Below, piece after piece: positions 17,983 to 26,528 of a stretch of 64,000 nt of DNA; the first letter of the stretch is position 1, and the number at the start of each line of letters is the position of its first letter. The stretch spans positions 62,001 through 126,000 of the forward strand of contig DASUKM010000047.1 of assembly GCA_036278735.1 (NCBI GenBank), in the 5' to 3' direction. The position numbers were made by a program, and so were the translations under genes. The stretch is from DASUKM01 sp036278735. GTDB lineage: Bacteria > Acidobacteriota > Vicinamibacteria > Vicinamibacterales > 2-12-FULL-66-21. The notes under the pieces were generated by a model, which saw only the letters and a list, made by a program, of their open reading frames with translations, was not told the DNA's origin and did no database searches.

Positions 17983-18555
17983 TCACCGTCGTCGCTTCTT
18001 GATTGGATGCGCCGCGATGAGCGCGTTCACTGCCTTCAACGCGGCGTCGACGGCCGGCTCTTTGTTCGCGACGGCGGCACTCGCCTGGTGAAAGTCGCCG
18101 CGCGCGAGATCTGTGCCCGCTTCTTGCAAGGCCTCGCGCGTCGCGTCGAGCGCGGCGCGCGGGGGCCGGAGTGCGCGGGCGGGGACGCGGGCGGTTTGTG
18201 CAGCCTGCAGCCGGCGCTCGAGTTCTTTCAAATGCGTGGAGAGCGCGATGATGCTGGCTTCGGCCTGGCTGCGCGCGGCCGCCTTGCCGTCGGCCGCGGC
18301 GCGCGCCGCGTCCTGCCCGCGCTCGCGCGCGTCGAGCGCGTAGCTGAGCGCCTGTTTGTAGTCGCGCTGCTGGACGGCGTCGTGCGCTTTCTGCAACGCG
18401 GAGGTGGCCGCGCCGTACTCGTCTTTCGCGTACTCCTCGGCGCCGGCGGCGCGCGCCGCGTCGATGGCGCCTTGTGCTTGATTGAGTTCTTTCTGGGGAG
18501 GTTCCGAACAGCCCGCGATGAGGAGCAGGCAGAGCAACACCGACAGGCGACGCAT
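17983..18555 (-). CDS. Small lipoprotein, helical (DUF4398-like)
   Basis: The 190-residue protein has a lipoprotein signal MRRLSVLLCLLLIAGCSEPP with lipobox IAGC (Cys16). The rest is Ala/Glu/Lys/Arg-rich helix with TPR-like or coiled-coil character (EYGAATSALQKAHDAVQQRDY). It resembles DUF4398 lipoproteins, probably anchored in the outer membrane and facing the periplasm. A TATACT hexamer precedes the ATG closely. The role is unknown. Confidence 0.75.
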   Translation of the reverse strand: MRRLSVLLCLLLIAGCSEPPQKELNQAQGAIDAARAAGAEEYAKDEYGAATSALQKAHDAVQQRDYKQALSYALDARERGQDAARAAADGKAAARSQAEASIIALSTHLKELERRLQAAQTARVPARALRPPRAALDATREALQEAGTDLARGDFHQASAAVANKEPAVDAALKAVNALIAAHPIKKRRR

Positions 18556-18585
18556 CGGTCGGAAGTATAGCAGGTATGGTGTACG

Positions 18586-19254
18586 ATGAAGACCGTTGCG
18601 GCGCACGATCGGCCGCGTGAAAAGCTCGCGCGTGTCGGCGCCGGCGGCCTCGGCGACAACGAGCTGCTCGCGATCGTGCTCGGCCACGGCGCGCCGCGCG
18701 CCGGTGCGCTCGATCTCGCCAACGCGGTGCTCGGCGCGGTCGGCGGACTGCACGGTCTCGCGCGCGCCTCGCCCGACGAGTTGCGCCGCGTTCCCGGGAT
18801 CGGCGACGCGCGCGCGGCGCAGCTGATCGCCGCGATCGAGGCGGGGCGCCGCACGCTCGTTCGCGGACGGCGCGAGCGGCCGCAGATTCTGCACGCGCGC
18901 GATATCGCCGAGCTGCTGATCCCGCAGTTCGGCGCCAGGCCCGTCGAGCAGTTCGGCGTCGTCCTGCTCGACACGAAGCACCGCGTGCTGCGGACGTCGA
19001 TCCTCTCGGTCGGCACGCTCGACGCGAGTCTCGTGCATCCGCGCGAGGTGTTCCGGGAGGCGGCGAGCGGCGGCGCGGCGGCCATCCTGCTGTTCCATAA
19101 TCATCCGTCGGGCGATCCGTCGCCGAGCGACGATGACGTCGAACTGACCCGCCGGATGATCCGCGCGGGCGAGTTGATGGGGATCCACGTGCTCGACCAC
19201 GTCATCGTGTCCGACGTGCGATTCGTCAGCCTGCGGGAGAGCGGACGACTGTGA
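18586..19254 (+). CDS. radC: RadC-family JAB/MPN protein
   Basis: The 222-residue protein has an N-terminal helix-hairpin-helix-like region (DELRRVPGIGDARAAQLIAAIE). The JAB1/MPN metal-binding motif follows: AILLFHNHPSGDPSPSDDD, the HxHPSGxxxPSxxD signature. RadC was named for DNA repair, but its biochemical activity is unsettled. It overlaps larC by 4 bases (GTGA), an unusual but clear coupling. Confidence 0.92.
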   Translation: MKTVAAHDRPREKLARVGAGGLGDNELLAIVLGHGAPRAGALDLANAVLGAVGGLHGLARASPDELRRVPGIGDARAAQLIAAIEAGRRTLVRGRRERPQILHARDIAELLIPQFGARPVEQFGVVLLDTKHRVLRTSILSVGTLDASLVHPREVFREAASGGAAAILLFHNHPSGDPSPSDDDVELTRRMIRAGELMGIHVLDHVIVSDVRFVSLRESGRL

Positions 19255-20546
19255 TTTATTTCGACTGCTTTTCGGGAGCCTCCGGCGACATGGTGCTGGG
19301 CGCGCTGCTCGATCTGGGGCTGCCGCTCGAGGCGCTCGAAGCCGCGCTTGGCAGCCTGGCCATCGAGTACGGGAGGCTGCAGGCCGACCGCGTGCTGCGC
19401 GCCGGCGTGTCGGCCACGAAATTCCGGCTGCTGGAGCGCGCCGCGCCGGCGGCGGCCGCCGGTGAGCCGCCGCACCGCCATTCCCACGGCGAGGGTGGCC
19501 ATCATCATCACAATCACGACGATCACGCACACGACCACCACGACCACGAGCACGCGGCGGCGACGCACGCGCACGCCGCGCATCGTTCCCTGAAGGAGAT
19601 CGCCGACGCGATTCGCCGATCGGCGCTCTCGGCCGAAGGACGCGACCGCGCGATTCACCTGTTCGAGCGGCTCGCGCAGGCGGAGGCCTCGATCCATCAG
19701 ATGCCGCTCGACCGGGTCCATCTGCACGAGGTGGGCGCCCTCGATTCGATCATCGACATCGTCGGGGCGGTGTACGGGTTCGAGTGGTTCGGGATCGACG
19801 ACGTCATGGCGTCGCCGCTGAACGTCGGGAGCGGCACCGTCGAGTGCGAGCACGGCACGTTTCCCGTGCCGGCGCCGGCGACCGCGTTGCTGCTGAAGGG
19901 AGTGCCGATCTATTCGAGCGGCGCCCCGATGGAACTCGTCACGCCGACCGGCGCACTGCTGGTGACGGCGTACGCGCGCGAGTACGGGCCGCTGCCGGGC
20001 ATGACGATCGAGGCGATCGGCTACGGGGCGGGCGATCGCGAGGTCGCCGGGCTGCCCAACGTGCTGCGCGCCGTGCGAGGCGAGCGAACCGCCGCTCCGG
20101 GGCACCGCGTCGTGACGCTCGAGTGCGAGATCGACGACATGAACCCGCAGCTGTTCGGGCCGCTGATGGATCGCCTGCTCGAGGGAGGCGCCCTCGACGT
20201 GTTCTACACGCCCGTGCAGATGAAGAAGGGACGCCCGGGCACGCTCGTGACGGTCATCGCGTCTCCCGCCAAGCGCGACGCGTTGACCGACGTCCTCTTC
20301 CGCAACTCGACGACGATCGGGGTGCGATATCAGCAGCTGGCGCGTACGTGCCTCGAACGCGCGACCGAAACGGTCGAGACGCCGTACGGGCCGATTCGCT
20401 TCAAGATTGCCCGCCGCAACGGCGAGGTGCTCAACGCCGCGCCGGAGTTCGACGACTGCGTCCGGGTGGCCGTCGAGCGCGGAGTCTCGGTCAAAGAGGT
20501 CCAGGCGGCGGCGATCCGCGCGCGCGGCGCGACCCGCCGCTCGTGA
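19251..20546 (+). CDS. larC: LarC, nickel-pincer cofactor metal-insertion enzyme
   Basis: LarC (pyridinium-3,5-bisthiocarboxylic acid mononucleotide nickel chelatase) inserts Ni into the cofactor of lactate racemase and related enzymes. The 431-residue protein begins IYFDCFSGASGDMVLGALLD and contains VHLHEVGALDSIIDIVGA, ALNVGSG-type and IDDMNPQLFGPLMD motifs. Residues ~80-110 form a His/Asp-rich metal-binding-like stretch (HHHHNHDDHAHDHHDHEH). It is a single uninterrupted frame, unlike the frameshifted larC1/larC2 arrangement known in Lactobacillus. larB, larE and larA are not in the window. The GTG start overlaps radC. Confidence 0.92.
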   Translation: MIYFDCFSGASGDMVLGALLDLGLPLEALEAALGSLAIEYGRLQADRVLRAGVSATKFRLLERAAPAAAAGEPPHRHSHGEGGHHHHNHDDHAHDHHDHEHAAATHAHAAHRSLKEIADAIRRSALSAEGRDRAIHLFERLAQAEASIHQMPLDRVHLHEVGALDSIIDIVGAVYGFEWFGIDDVMASPLNVGSGTVECEHGTFPVPAPATALLLKGVPIYSSGAPMELVTPTGALLVTAYAREYGPLPGMTIEAIGYGAGDREVAGLPNVLRAVRGERTAAPGHRVVTLECEIDDMNPQLFGPLMDRLLEGGALDVFYTPVQMKKGRPGTLVTVIASPAKRDALTDVLFRNSTTIGVRYQQLARTCLERATETVETPYGPIRFKIARRNGEVLNAAPEFDDCVRVAVERGVSVKEVQAAAIRARGATRRS

Positions 20547-20565
20547 ACCCCGCCAGGTGGGCTCG

Positions 20566-21234
20566 TCAGAGCCTGTCGCGCTCGTCCCCGCGCAGCGTCC
20601 GGATGCCGAGCGGCACGAGCGCGACAGCGGTGCACGCGAACGCGAGCGCCGAGATGACGATGAAGCCCGAGATGAAGCCGACAGGGATCAAGCAGGTCAG
20701 CCCGAGCGCCCACGCGCGCCAAACGGGGAGGACGCGGGCTTTCGCCGCCCCGACGCCAAGCAGGATGAAGCCGGCCACGAGCGCCGGTCCCGCGACGTTG
20801 ACGAGGACCGACGGGATCACCTGGGCAAGGTCCACCAGGCGCGCGGCCGCCGGCTCCTCGGGGCCCCCCGCCAGCTGGAACGCGCCGAAATAAACGCCGT
20901 TGAAGAAGATAGGGCCCAGAATGCCGACGATGGTGAGGACCCCGGCGGTTCGGCCGAGCCCCGGCCGGACGCGCGCGATCCGCTCCGCCACCTCGACCAC
21001 CGCGAACAGCAGCGTCGCCATCGCGGCGAACTGAAGGCTGAACTCGATCGAGCCGCGCAGCCGATGCTCTCCCATGCCGTGGACGAAGGTGGCCCCGCTG
21101 GCGCCGTACACGCCGACCGCGAGCAGGCAGGCCGACACCGCGAGCAGCGGTCCCGCAACCAGGCAGATCCCGCTGACGATCCGGCCCGGGAAGCTCGTTT
21201 CGATCCAATCGGCCCGTGTTCCGCCGCCTGCCAC
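20566..21234 (-). CDS. Hypothetical integral membrane protein (DUF998-like)
   Basis: The 222-residue protein has about six hydrophobic helices and a short cytoplasmic N-terminus. Pattern and size resemble DUF998-type membrane proteins, but I cannot confirm the family. The GTG at 21234 is preceded by a strong GGAAGGGGG ribosome-binding site. An AT-rich island at 21252-21265 probably contains its promoter. It is convergent with larC. Confidence 0.65.
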   Translation of the reverse strand: MAGGGTRADWIETSFPGRIVSGICLVAGPLLAVSACLLAVGVYGASGATFVHGMGEHRLRGSIEFSLQFAAMATLLFAVVEVAERIARVRPGLGRTAGVLTIVGILGPIFFNGVYFGAFQLAGGPEEPAAARLVDLAQVIPSVLVNVAGPALVAGFILLGVGAAKARVLPVWRAWALGLTCLIPVGFISGFIVISALAFACTAVALVPLGIRTLRGDERDRL

Positions 21235-21363
21235 CTGTGGCCCCCTTCCTTATTAATTAGTACACGACAAATCGACAGGGCTCGACGCGACCCGGGCGTA
21301 CGTCCACCTCGTCGGCCCGTTCGACGCGCAAACGGCGCGCCTCGCTGACATAGAATTGTTCGG

Positions 21364-23346
21364 ATGGGCCGCTTCTATCTGACGACGGCAATCGACTACG
21401 TGAACAGCCGGCCGCACCTCGGCACGGCGTACGAGAAGATTGCCGCCGACGTCATCGCGCGGTACCAGCGCGCCCGCGGCCGCGACACGCACTTCGTGAT
21501 GGGCAACGACGAGCACTCGCAGAACGTGTTCCGGAAGGCCCGCGAGGAAGGTCTCGATCCGCTCGTCTACTGCGACCAAATGGAGGAGGAATTCCGGCGC
21601 GTGTGGCGCGCGCTCGACATCTCCTTCGACGACTTCATCCGGACGTCGCAGCCGCGGCATCGCGTCGCGGTGCAGGAAATCGTCCGCCGGATTGCGGCCG
21701 CCGGCGACGTGTACGAGGGCTTCTACGAGGGCTGGTACTGCGTCGGCTGCGAGGCGTTCAAGCAGGACAAGGACCTCGTCGACGGCCGGTGTCCGCTGCA
21801 CGGCACGACGCCGGAGTGGATTCGCGAGAAGAATCACTTCTTCCGGCTCTCCCGGTACCGCGATCCCCTCATGGCGCACTTCGCGGCGCATCCGGAGTTC
21901 CTGGTTCCCGAGATCCGGCGCAACGAGATCCTGCGTCTGCTCGAGGCGGGGCTCGACGACATCTCGATCAGCCGGGCCGGGCAGGCATGGGGCATTCCGC
22001 TGCCGCACGATCCGGGCAGCGTCACGTACGTCTGGTTCGATGCGCTGATCAACTACGTCTCGGCCATCGGCTTCGGCCAGGATGCCGCGATGTTCGAGCG
22101 CTGGTGGCCGGCCGACCTGCACGTGATCGGCAAGGACATCACGCGCTTCCACAGCGTCATCTGGCCCGCGATGCTGATGAGCGCCGGCCTGGCGCTGCCA
22201 AGGCAGGTGTTCGGCCACGGCTTCATCTCGGTCGACGGCCAGCGCATGAGCAAGTCGCTCGGCACGGTGATCGACCCCGTGGAAGCGGCGGCGCGGTTCG
22301 GTCCCGATCCGCTGCGCCTCTTTCTGATGAAGGAGGTGGCCTTCGGATCGGATGGCGACTTCTCGTGGGCGCGGCTGCAGGAGCGCTACAACGCCGACCT
22401 GGCCAACAACCTGGGCAACCTGGTGAGCCGGATTGCCGCGATGGCCGAGAAATACCGCGGCGGCGTGCTGCGCGCGGCCGGGGCGCCGGGCCCGCTGGCC
22501 GGCGTGGCCGACGAGGCGCGCCGCGCCTACCTCGATCGCATGGATGTCCTGGCGCTCGAGGACGGCGTCGCGGCGGCGTTCCGGATCGTCGATCGCGCCA
22601 ACGGGTACATCGCCGAAACGGAGCCCTGGGCGCTCGCGCGGCAAGTCGATCGGGCCGACCGCCTGACGCAGGTCCTCTTCGACGTCGCGGAAGCGGTGCG
22701 GATCGCCGCGATCCTGCTCTCGCCCGTGATGCCCGCGTCGGCTGCCGAGATCCTTCGACGCGTGAGCGGCGCGCGTCCTGACGATCCCATCCGCCTCGAT
22801 GACGCCGCGTGGCGGAACCACGGCGAGCGCGCAATGGTGAAAGGCGAGGCCCTCTGGCCGCGAGCCGAGACCAGCAAGCCGGACGTTCAGGTCCGGCATG
22901 ACAGGAGCGAACACGTGAGCGAACCCGCGAACCCGACACCGAACCCGGCAACCGCGAACCAGACCGCGAACCCGGCAACCGCGAACCCGCCCCCGAACCC
23001 GGCCCCCGGAACCCTGAACGACAGGATCACGATCGACGACTTCATGAAGATCGATTTGCGCGTCGCGAAGGTGCTGGCGGCCGAGCGCGTGCCGAACTCG
23101 CGCAAGCTGATGAAGCTGCAGATCGACGTGGGCACCGAGCAGCGGACGCTCGTCGCCGGTATCGCGGAAGCCTACGAGCCGGAACAGCTCGTCGGCCGCA
23201 CGGTCGGGATCGTCTTCAATCTGAAACCCGCGAAGCTGATGGGGATCGAATCGAACGGGATGATCCTCGCGGCCAGTCCGGACGGAGGGAAGCCCGTGCT
23301 CGTCGGCTTCGACCGCGACATCCCACCGGGCGCGCGCATCCGGTAG
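21364..23346 (+). CDS. metG: Methionyl-tRNA synthetase with C-terminal tRNA-binding domain
   Basis: MetG charges tRNA-Met. The 660-residue protein has HIGH-like PHLGTAYEK (residues ~17-25), a single zinc knuckle (YCVGCEAF then CPLHG), and the KMSKS motif as RMSKSLGTVI near residue 297. An anticodon-binding helical domain follows. Residues ~556-660 are a Trbp111/Arc1p-like OB-fold (MKIDLRVAKVLAAERV). The linker at ~517-553 is Asn/Pro/Ala-rich (PANPTPNPATANQTANPAT), encoded by a simple repeat. A TAGAAT hexamer at 21351-21356 ends seven bases before the ATG, suggesting a leaderless mRNA. The stop lies in a palindrome. Confidence 0.95.
   Translation: MGRFYLTTAIDYVNSRPHLGTAYEKIAADVIARYQRARGRDTHFVMGNDEHSQNVFRKAREEGLDPLVYCDQMEEEFRRVWRALDISFDDFIRTSQPRHRVAVQEIVRRIAAAGDVYEGFYEGWYCVGCEAFKQDKDLVDGRCPLHGTTPEWIREKNHFFRLSRYRDPLMAHFAAHPEFLVPEIRRNEILRLLEAGLDDISISRAGQAWGIPLPHDPGSVTYVWFDALINYVSAIGFGQDAAMFERWWPADLHVIGKDITRFHSVIWPAMLMSAGLALPRQVFGHGFISVDGQRMSKSLGTVIDPVEAAARFGPDPLRLFLMKEVAFGSDGDFSWARLQERYNADLANNLGNLVSRIAAMAEKYRGGVLRAAGAPGPLAGVADEARRAYLDRMDVLALEDGVAAAFRIVDRANGYIAETEPWALARQVDRADRLTQVLFDVAEAVRIAAILLSPVMPASAAEILRRVSGARPDDPIRLDDAAWRNHGERAMVKGEALWPRAETSKPDVQVRHDRSEHVSEPANPTPNPATANQTANPATANPPPNPAPGTLNDRITIDDFMKIDLRVAKVLAAERVPNSRKLMKLQIDVGTEQRTLVAGIAEAYEPEQLVGRTVGIVFNLKPAKLMGIESNGMILAASPDGGKPVLVGFDRDIPPGARIR
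22917..23015. repeat. Simple repeat (gcgaacccggcaacc) inside metG
   Basis: About 100 bases of gcgaacccg / gcaaccgcgaacc / aaccctgaac units, translated as the Asn-Pro-Ala linker of MetG. A similar run of aaccctgaacccg units lies between genes at 61237-61286. Confidence 0.85.
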
Positions 23347-23366
23347 GCCGGGGCTTCAGCCCTGGC
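23343..23366. repeat. Dispersed palindrome after metG
   Basis: A 9-bp stem gccggggct/agccctggc with a 2-base loop; the metG stop codon TAG is part of its gtag head. It is a relative of the copies at 17947 and 41665. No T-run follows. Confidence 0.65.
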
Positions 23367-23379
23367 CCACCGCAGATCC

Positions 23380-23648
23380 TCAGTCGGTCCCGAGGAGCGT
23401 TCCAATATCGGCGGACGCCGCGCGCCAGGCGGGCGCCACGCTCGCAGCGGCGCCGATGCCGAGCGCGAGCGCTGCCGACCCCGCGAACACGAGCGGATCG
23501 TGAGCGGACACCCGGAACAGCAGCGATTCCGCTGCCGGTCCGAGGAGGATCGCCGCGGCAACGCCAACAGCGGTCCCGAGACCTGCGAGGAGGAGCCCGC
23601 GGCCCGCGACGGTCCGCCACACGCGCGGTCGGCTCGCCCCGAGCGCGT
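23380..23648 (-). pseudogene. C-terminal fragment of an ADOP/MacB-type ABC permease
   Basis: About 90 codons remain, starting at HALGASRPRVWRTV. They continue with two hydrophobic segments and LLFRVSAHDPLVFAGSAALA, ending PAWRAASADIGTLLG. This matches the last ~85 residues of FtsX/MacB permeases such as those at 24614 and 26529 (MALGAQR…LLFGVPSADAVTF…PARRASRVDP). The other ~700 codons are absent. The fragment breaks off near 23648, where larC-like sequence begins. Confidence 0.75.
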
Positions 23649-23691
23649 GCACCTGCACGAGCTCGCTGCGCTCGACTCGATCATCGATATC
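23641..23691 (+). pseudogene. larC fragment (plus orientation)
   Basis: Seventeen codons read ERVHLHELAALDSIIDI. This matches DRVHLHEVGALDSIIDIV in the intact larC (about 19714-19765) but is clearly diverged at the DNA level. It stops where the inverted larC fragment begins. Confidence 0.7.
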
Positions 23692-23803
23692 GGGCGTAGA
23701 TCGGGACGCCGGCCAGCAGCTTCGCCGTCGCCGGCGCGGGCACTGAAAACGTGCCGTGGGCGCGCTCGACCGTGCCGCCGCCGACGTTCAGCGCGTCGCC
23801 GCT
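23692..23803 (-). pseudogene. larC fragment (minus orientation)
   Basis: Read on the minus strand, about 36 codons give LNVGGGTVERAHGTFSVPA and continue to LLAGVPIY. They match LNVGSGTVECEHGTFPVPA…LLKGVPIY of the intact gene. In larC this part lies ~40 codons downstream of the 23641 fragment on the same strand, so one of the two pieces has been inverted. Confidence 0.7.
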
Positions 23804-23806
23804 GAA

Positions 23807-24238
23807 TTACGGCACCAATTCCAATGCCTGCGTGAAGCGCTGGCCAACGCGAAGCGTTGCGAAATCTCTCCGGTCGGTGGTGAGCACGCGGTAGATCCTT
23901 CGGCGCTCTGCGACCGCCGCGACGGTTCCGTCCACCAGCCCGAGCTTCAATTCTTCGAACTTCGCATCGAATTCGAGCGCGCGAACGATGTCTGTGGGAA
24001 GGGGCAGCTCGTATTGATAGCGGGTGGCAGGATGGAAGATTTCGGCGGCCAGCCTGCGCATGGCCGCGCGCTGGCTTGCGAGGAAGTCGTCGACCTCCGC
24101 AAGGACCAGCCCTGGTACGACGACCAGCGTCGCCGAGGTGAGCGCGTGCTCGTAGTCGGGAAAGCTCGGCGTCCCCTCCGCGTTTCGCGCGAGCGCCCGG
24201 AGGAGTCCGCCGGTGTCCGCAACGAGCGGACGGCTCAC
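23807..24238 (-). CDS. vapC: PIN-domain toxin (VapC-like ribonuclease)
   Basis: The 143-residue protein carries the PIN acidic residues in order: LVADTGGLL (Asp), VLAEVDDF (Glu), LVDGTVAAVAE (Asp) and VLTTDRRDF (Asp). VapC toxins are Mg-dependent RNases that cut tRNA or rRNA. The GTG at 24238 overlaps the stop of the upstream ribbon-helix-helix gene (GTGA), the classic antitoxin-toxin coupling. It ends directly against the larC remnants. Confidence 0.85.
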   Translation of the reverse strand: MSRPLVADTGGLLRALARNAEGTPSFPDYEHALTSATLVVVPGLVLAEVDDFLASQRAAMRRLAAEIFHPATRYQYELPLPTDIVRALEFDAKFEELKLGLVDGTVAAVAERRRIYRVLTTDRRDFATLRVGQRFTQALELVP

Positions 24239-24462
24239 CTCTCGAGGTCTCTGAACAGCTCCGACTCGTCCCCGAGCTTCGTGTCGATCGACTCGAACAA
24301 ACCGGTCGTCGGCGGGCGACGCCCCTTGTAGTACCGCGACGCGACGATGCGCAGGCCCTTTCGAACGAGTTCCGAGGTCGAATGTCCAGCCGCGCGCGCG
24401 CGTTTCAGCGCGCGGACGTCTTCCTCGTCCAGTCGAACAGTCGTGGATACCAGACGCGCCAT
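24235..24462 (-). CDS. Ribbon-helix-helix antitoxin (VapB-like)
   Basis: The 75-residue protein begins MARLVSTTVRLDEEDVRAL, a beta-strand of the ribbon-helix-helix type. Helices ALKRARAAGHSTSELVRKGLR follow, then a disordered toxin-binding tail (PPTTGLFESIDTKLG). It would repress its own operon and neutralise the adjoining PIN toxin. The ATG at 24462 is preferred over one 12 codons upstream because the RHH strand begins there. Confidence 0.82.
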   Translation of the reverse strand: MARLVSTTVRLDEEDVRALKRARAAGHSTSELVRKGLRIVASRYYKGRRPPTTGLFESIDTKLGDESELFRDLER

Positions 24463-24613
24463 ACACTCACCATGCACCGAGCTGGCAGGGATCGACAAGT
24501 GCAGGTCATGTGCGGGCGTACGGCTGCGCTGCGAACCCGAGGCGGGCGAGTGCAGGCAGCAAAAAGACCCGAGGCGGCTCCATCCGACGCCAACCAGGGA
24601 ACGCTGGAGCCGC

Positions 24614-26521
24614 CTATTCGCAATGCAGCGCCGTCATCGGGTCGACGCGCGAGGCGCGCCGCGCGGGCAGGTACGCAGCGACGGCGCACACGACGGTCAT
24701 CACGACCGCGGCGGCCGTGAAGGTCACCGGATCTCGCGACGGCACCCCGAACAGAAGCGACGCAACGTAGTGGCCGGTTGCCAGCGCGATCGCGCAGCCC
24801 GACGCGAGTCCGACCAGGACGAGCGCCAGCGATTCGCGCATGACGAGCCGCAGGACGTCCGAGCGCTGCGCGCCGAGTGCCATGCGGATGCCCATTTCCG
24901 CCGTCCTTTGCGCGACGTTGTACGACATCAGGCCGAACAGGCCGATCGACGCGAGCAGCAGGGCGATGCTGCCAAAGGCCGTATAGACCTGTGCGAACGT
25001 CCGTTCCTGCGAGAAGTGGCTCGCGATTTCCTCGGTCTCGGTCGAGACAGCGGCCAGCGGCAGCGTTGGCGCCACACTGCGGATGGCGTTCCGCGCGGCA
25101 CGTGTCACCGTTTCTGGCGGCACGGAGGTCCGCAGCTCGAGGAACACGGCCGACCGGGCTACTTGCAGGTACGTGACGAACACGATCGGCGGCGGCGGTC
25201 TGCCAAGACTCGAATATCTCGTATCGCGTACGACACCGACGATCTCCGTTTGGTCCGTCGACGTCGGGCTGCCGCCGAAGCGCTGCCCGACAGGGTTCGC
25301 CACTCCAGGGAAGAACGCCCTCGCCGCCGCTTCATTGATCACGGCCACACGCGGCGCGTCCCGGTCGTCCTGGTCCGTGAGCGCGCGACCGAGCACGATC
25401 GGCATGCCGATGACGCGGAAGAAGTCCGGGGACACGATCAGCCGGTGGATCTCAGTGACCGGCTGCGGGGCCCCGCTCACACCGTACGTGCGTCCGTTGA
25501 CGAAGATATCCGTCGAGCTCGTCCCGCCGGCGAGCAGCCCCGGCTGCGACAGCGCGGCGCCGCGCACGCCCGGCAACGCGGACAACGCGTGCAGGAGCTC
25601 CGTGTAGAGCGCCGTCGTTCGCGCCTGGTCGTAGCCGCTCACGGCCGGCATGATCCGGATGAGCAGCAGATTGTCGGGGTCGAACCCGACGTCCACGCGG
25701 TGCAGGTTGACGACCGTCCGCAAGAAGAGGCCCGCGCCGACGAGCAGGACCAGCGACAAGGTGACCTGTACGACGAGCAGCGCTCTCGCGAGTCGTCCGC
25801 CTCGCCCCGCAATCGCGCGGCTCGTATCCTTCAGTGCGGCGTTCAGGTCCACCTTCGTCGCGCGGAACGCCGGTGCCGTCGCAAACAGCGCGCAGGTGGC
25901 CAGGCTTGCAAACAGATCTGCCGTGCCGCGCGCGTCTCTGCTGAACTCGGTGAACGCGGCGTACGAGAACGACGTCCGCGTTCCGCCTTCCGCCGCGCCC
26001 GTCCGCGACTCGTTGCCGTACGATTCATAGCGGGTCACCGCGTCGTTCGATCCCGTCCACGCCAGCCGAACGAGCGCATCCGGAGCCGCAATGCCTGGGA
26101 GCGGAGCCACGAGCAGCGCGTGTGTCACGCTGAAAATGACGGCATTCGTCCCGATGCCAAACGCGAGCAACAGCAGCACGACAAGGGTCCACGCCTTCGC
26201 CGCCTGGAGCGTCCGCAGCGCATATCGGATGTCCGACGAAACGTCGGCGAGCCATCGCCGGCCTGGCGCGCCAGGCGGACTCGGCGCGACCGGCGCCGAC
26301 GCCTGACGAAGCGGCCGCATCTCGCGTGACAGGAGGTCGCCCTCGTCGAGTTCGTCGAGCGTACTTCGCATCGCCTCCTCATGCGTCGCACCTGCTACAA
26401 ACTTCTCGCGATAGAGGTCGTCGAGGTGCTGCGATAGTTCGTCGACGATCTCGCGCTCGCGGGCGGGCGTGAGGCGGAGTGCGGACAACCGGGCGGACAG
26501 CGCGGGCTTCCAATCCGGCAT
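24614..26521 (-). CDS. ADOP-family ABC permease with internal in-frame deletion
   Basis: The 635-residue protein has an N-terminal cytoplasmic ADOP domain (EIVDELSQHLDDLYREKF) and the first MacB/FtsX membrane helix (residues ~110-130). It keeps the second, C-terminal MacB-periplasmic and three-helix FtsX module ending PARRASRVDPMTALHCE. Aligned by eye with its neighbour, about 308 residues are missing after DLFA (~residue 204; DNA near 25906). Most of the first periplasmic domain and the next helices are lost, yet the frame continues. Family members are orphan permeases without a dedicated ATPase. Function may be lost or altered. Confidence 0.85.
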   Translation of the reverse strand: MPDWKPALSARLSALRLTPAREREIVDELSQHLDDLYREKFVAGATHEEAMRSTLDELDEGDLLSREMRPLRQASAPVAPSPPGAPGRRWLADVSSDIRYALRTLQAAKAWTLVVLLLLAFGIGTNAVIFSVTHALLVAPLPGIAAPDALVRLAWTGSNDAVTRYESYGNESRTGAAEGGTRTSFSYAAFTEFSRDARGTADLFASLATCALFATAPAFRATKVDLNAALKDTSRAIAGRGGRLARALLVVQVTLSLVLLVGAGLFLRTVVNLHRVDVGFDPDNLLLIRIMPAVSGYDQARTTALYTELLHALSALPGVRGAALSQPGLLAGGTSSTDIFVNGRTYGVSGAPQPVTEIHRLIVSPDFFRVIGMPIVLGRALTDQDDRDAPRVAVINEAAARAFFPGVANPVGQRFGGSPTSTDQTEIVGVVRDTRYSSLGRPPPPIVFVTYLQVARSAVFLELRTSVPPETVTRAARNAIRSVAPTLPLAAVSTETEEIASHFSQERTFAQVYTAFGSIALLLASIGLFGLMSYNVAQRTAEMGIRMALGAQRSDVLRLVMRESLALVLVGLASGCAIALATGHYVASLLFGVPSRDPVTFTAAAVVMTVVCAVAAYLPARRASRVDPMTALHCE

Positions 26522-26528
26522 GTTTCAC

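Noticed and set aside
20407..21348. Plus-strand open frame opposite the 20566-21234 membrane protein
   Set aside because: Charged low-complexity product; the minus strand encodes a coherent six-helix protein with a ribosome-binding site.
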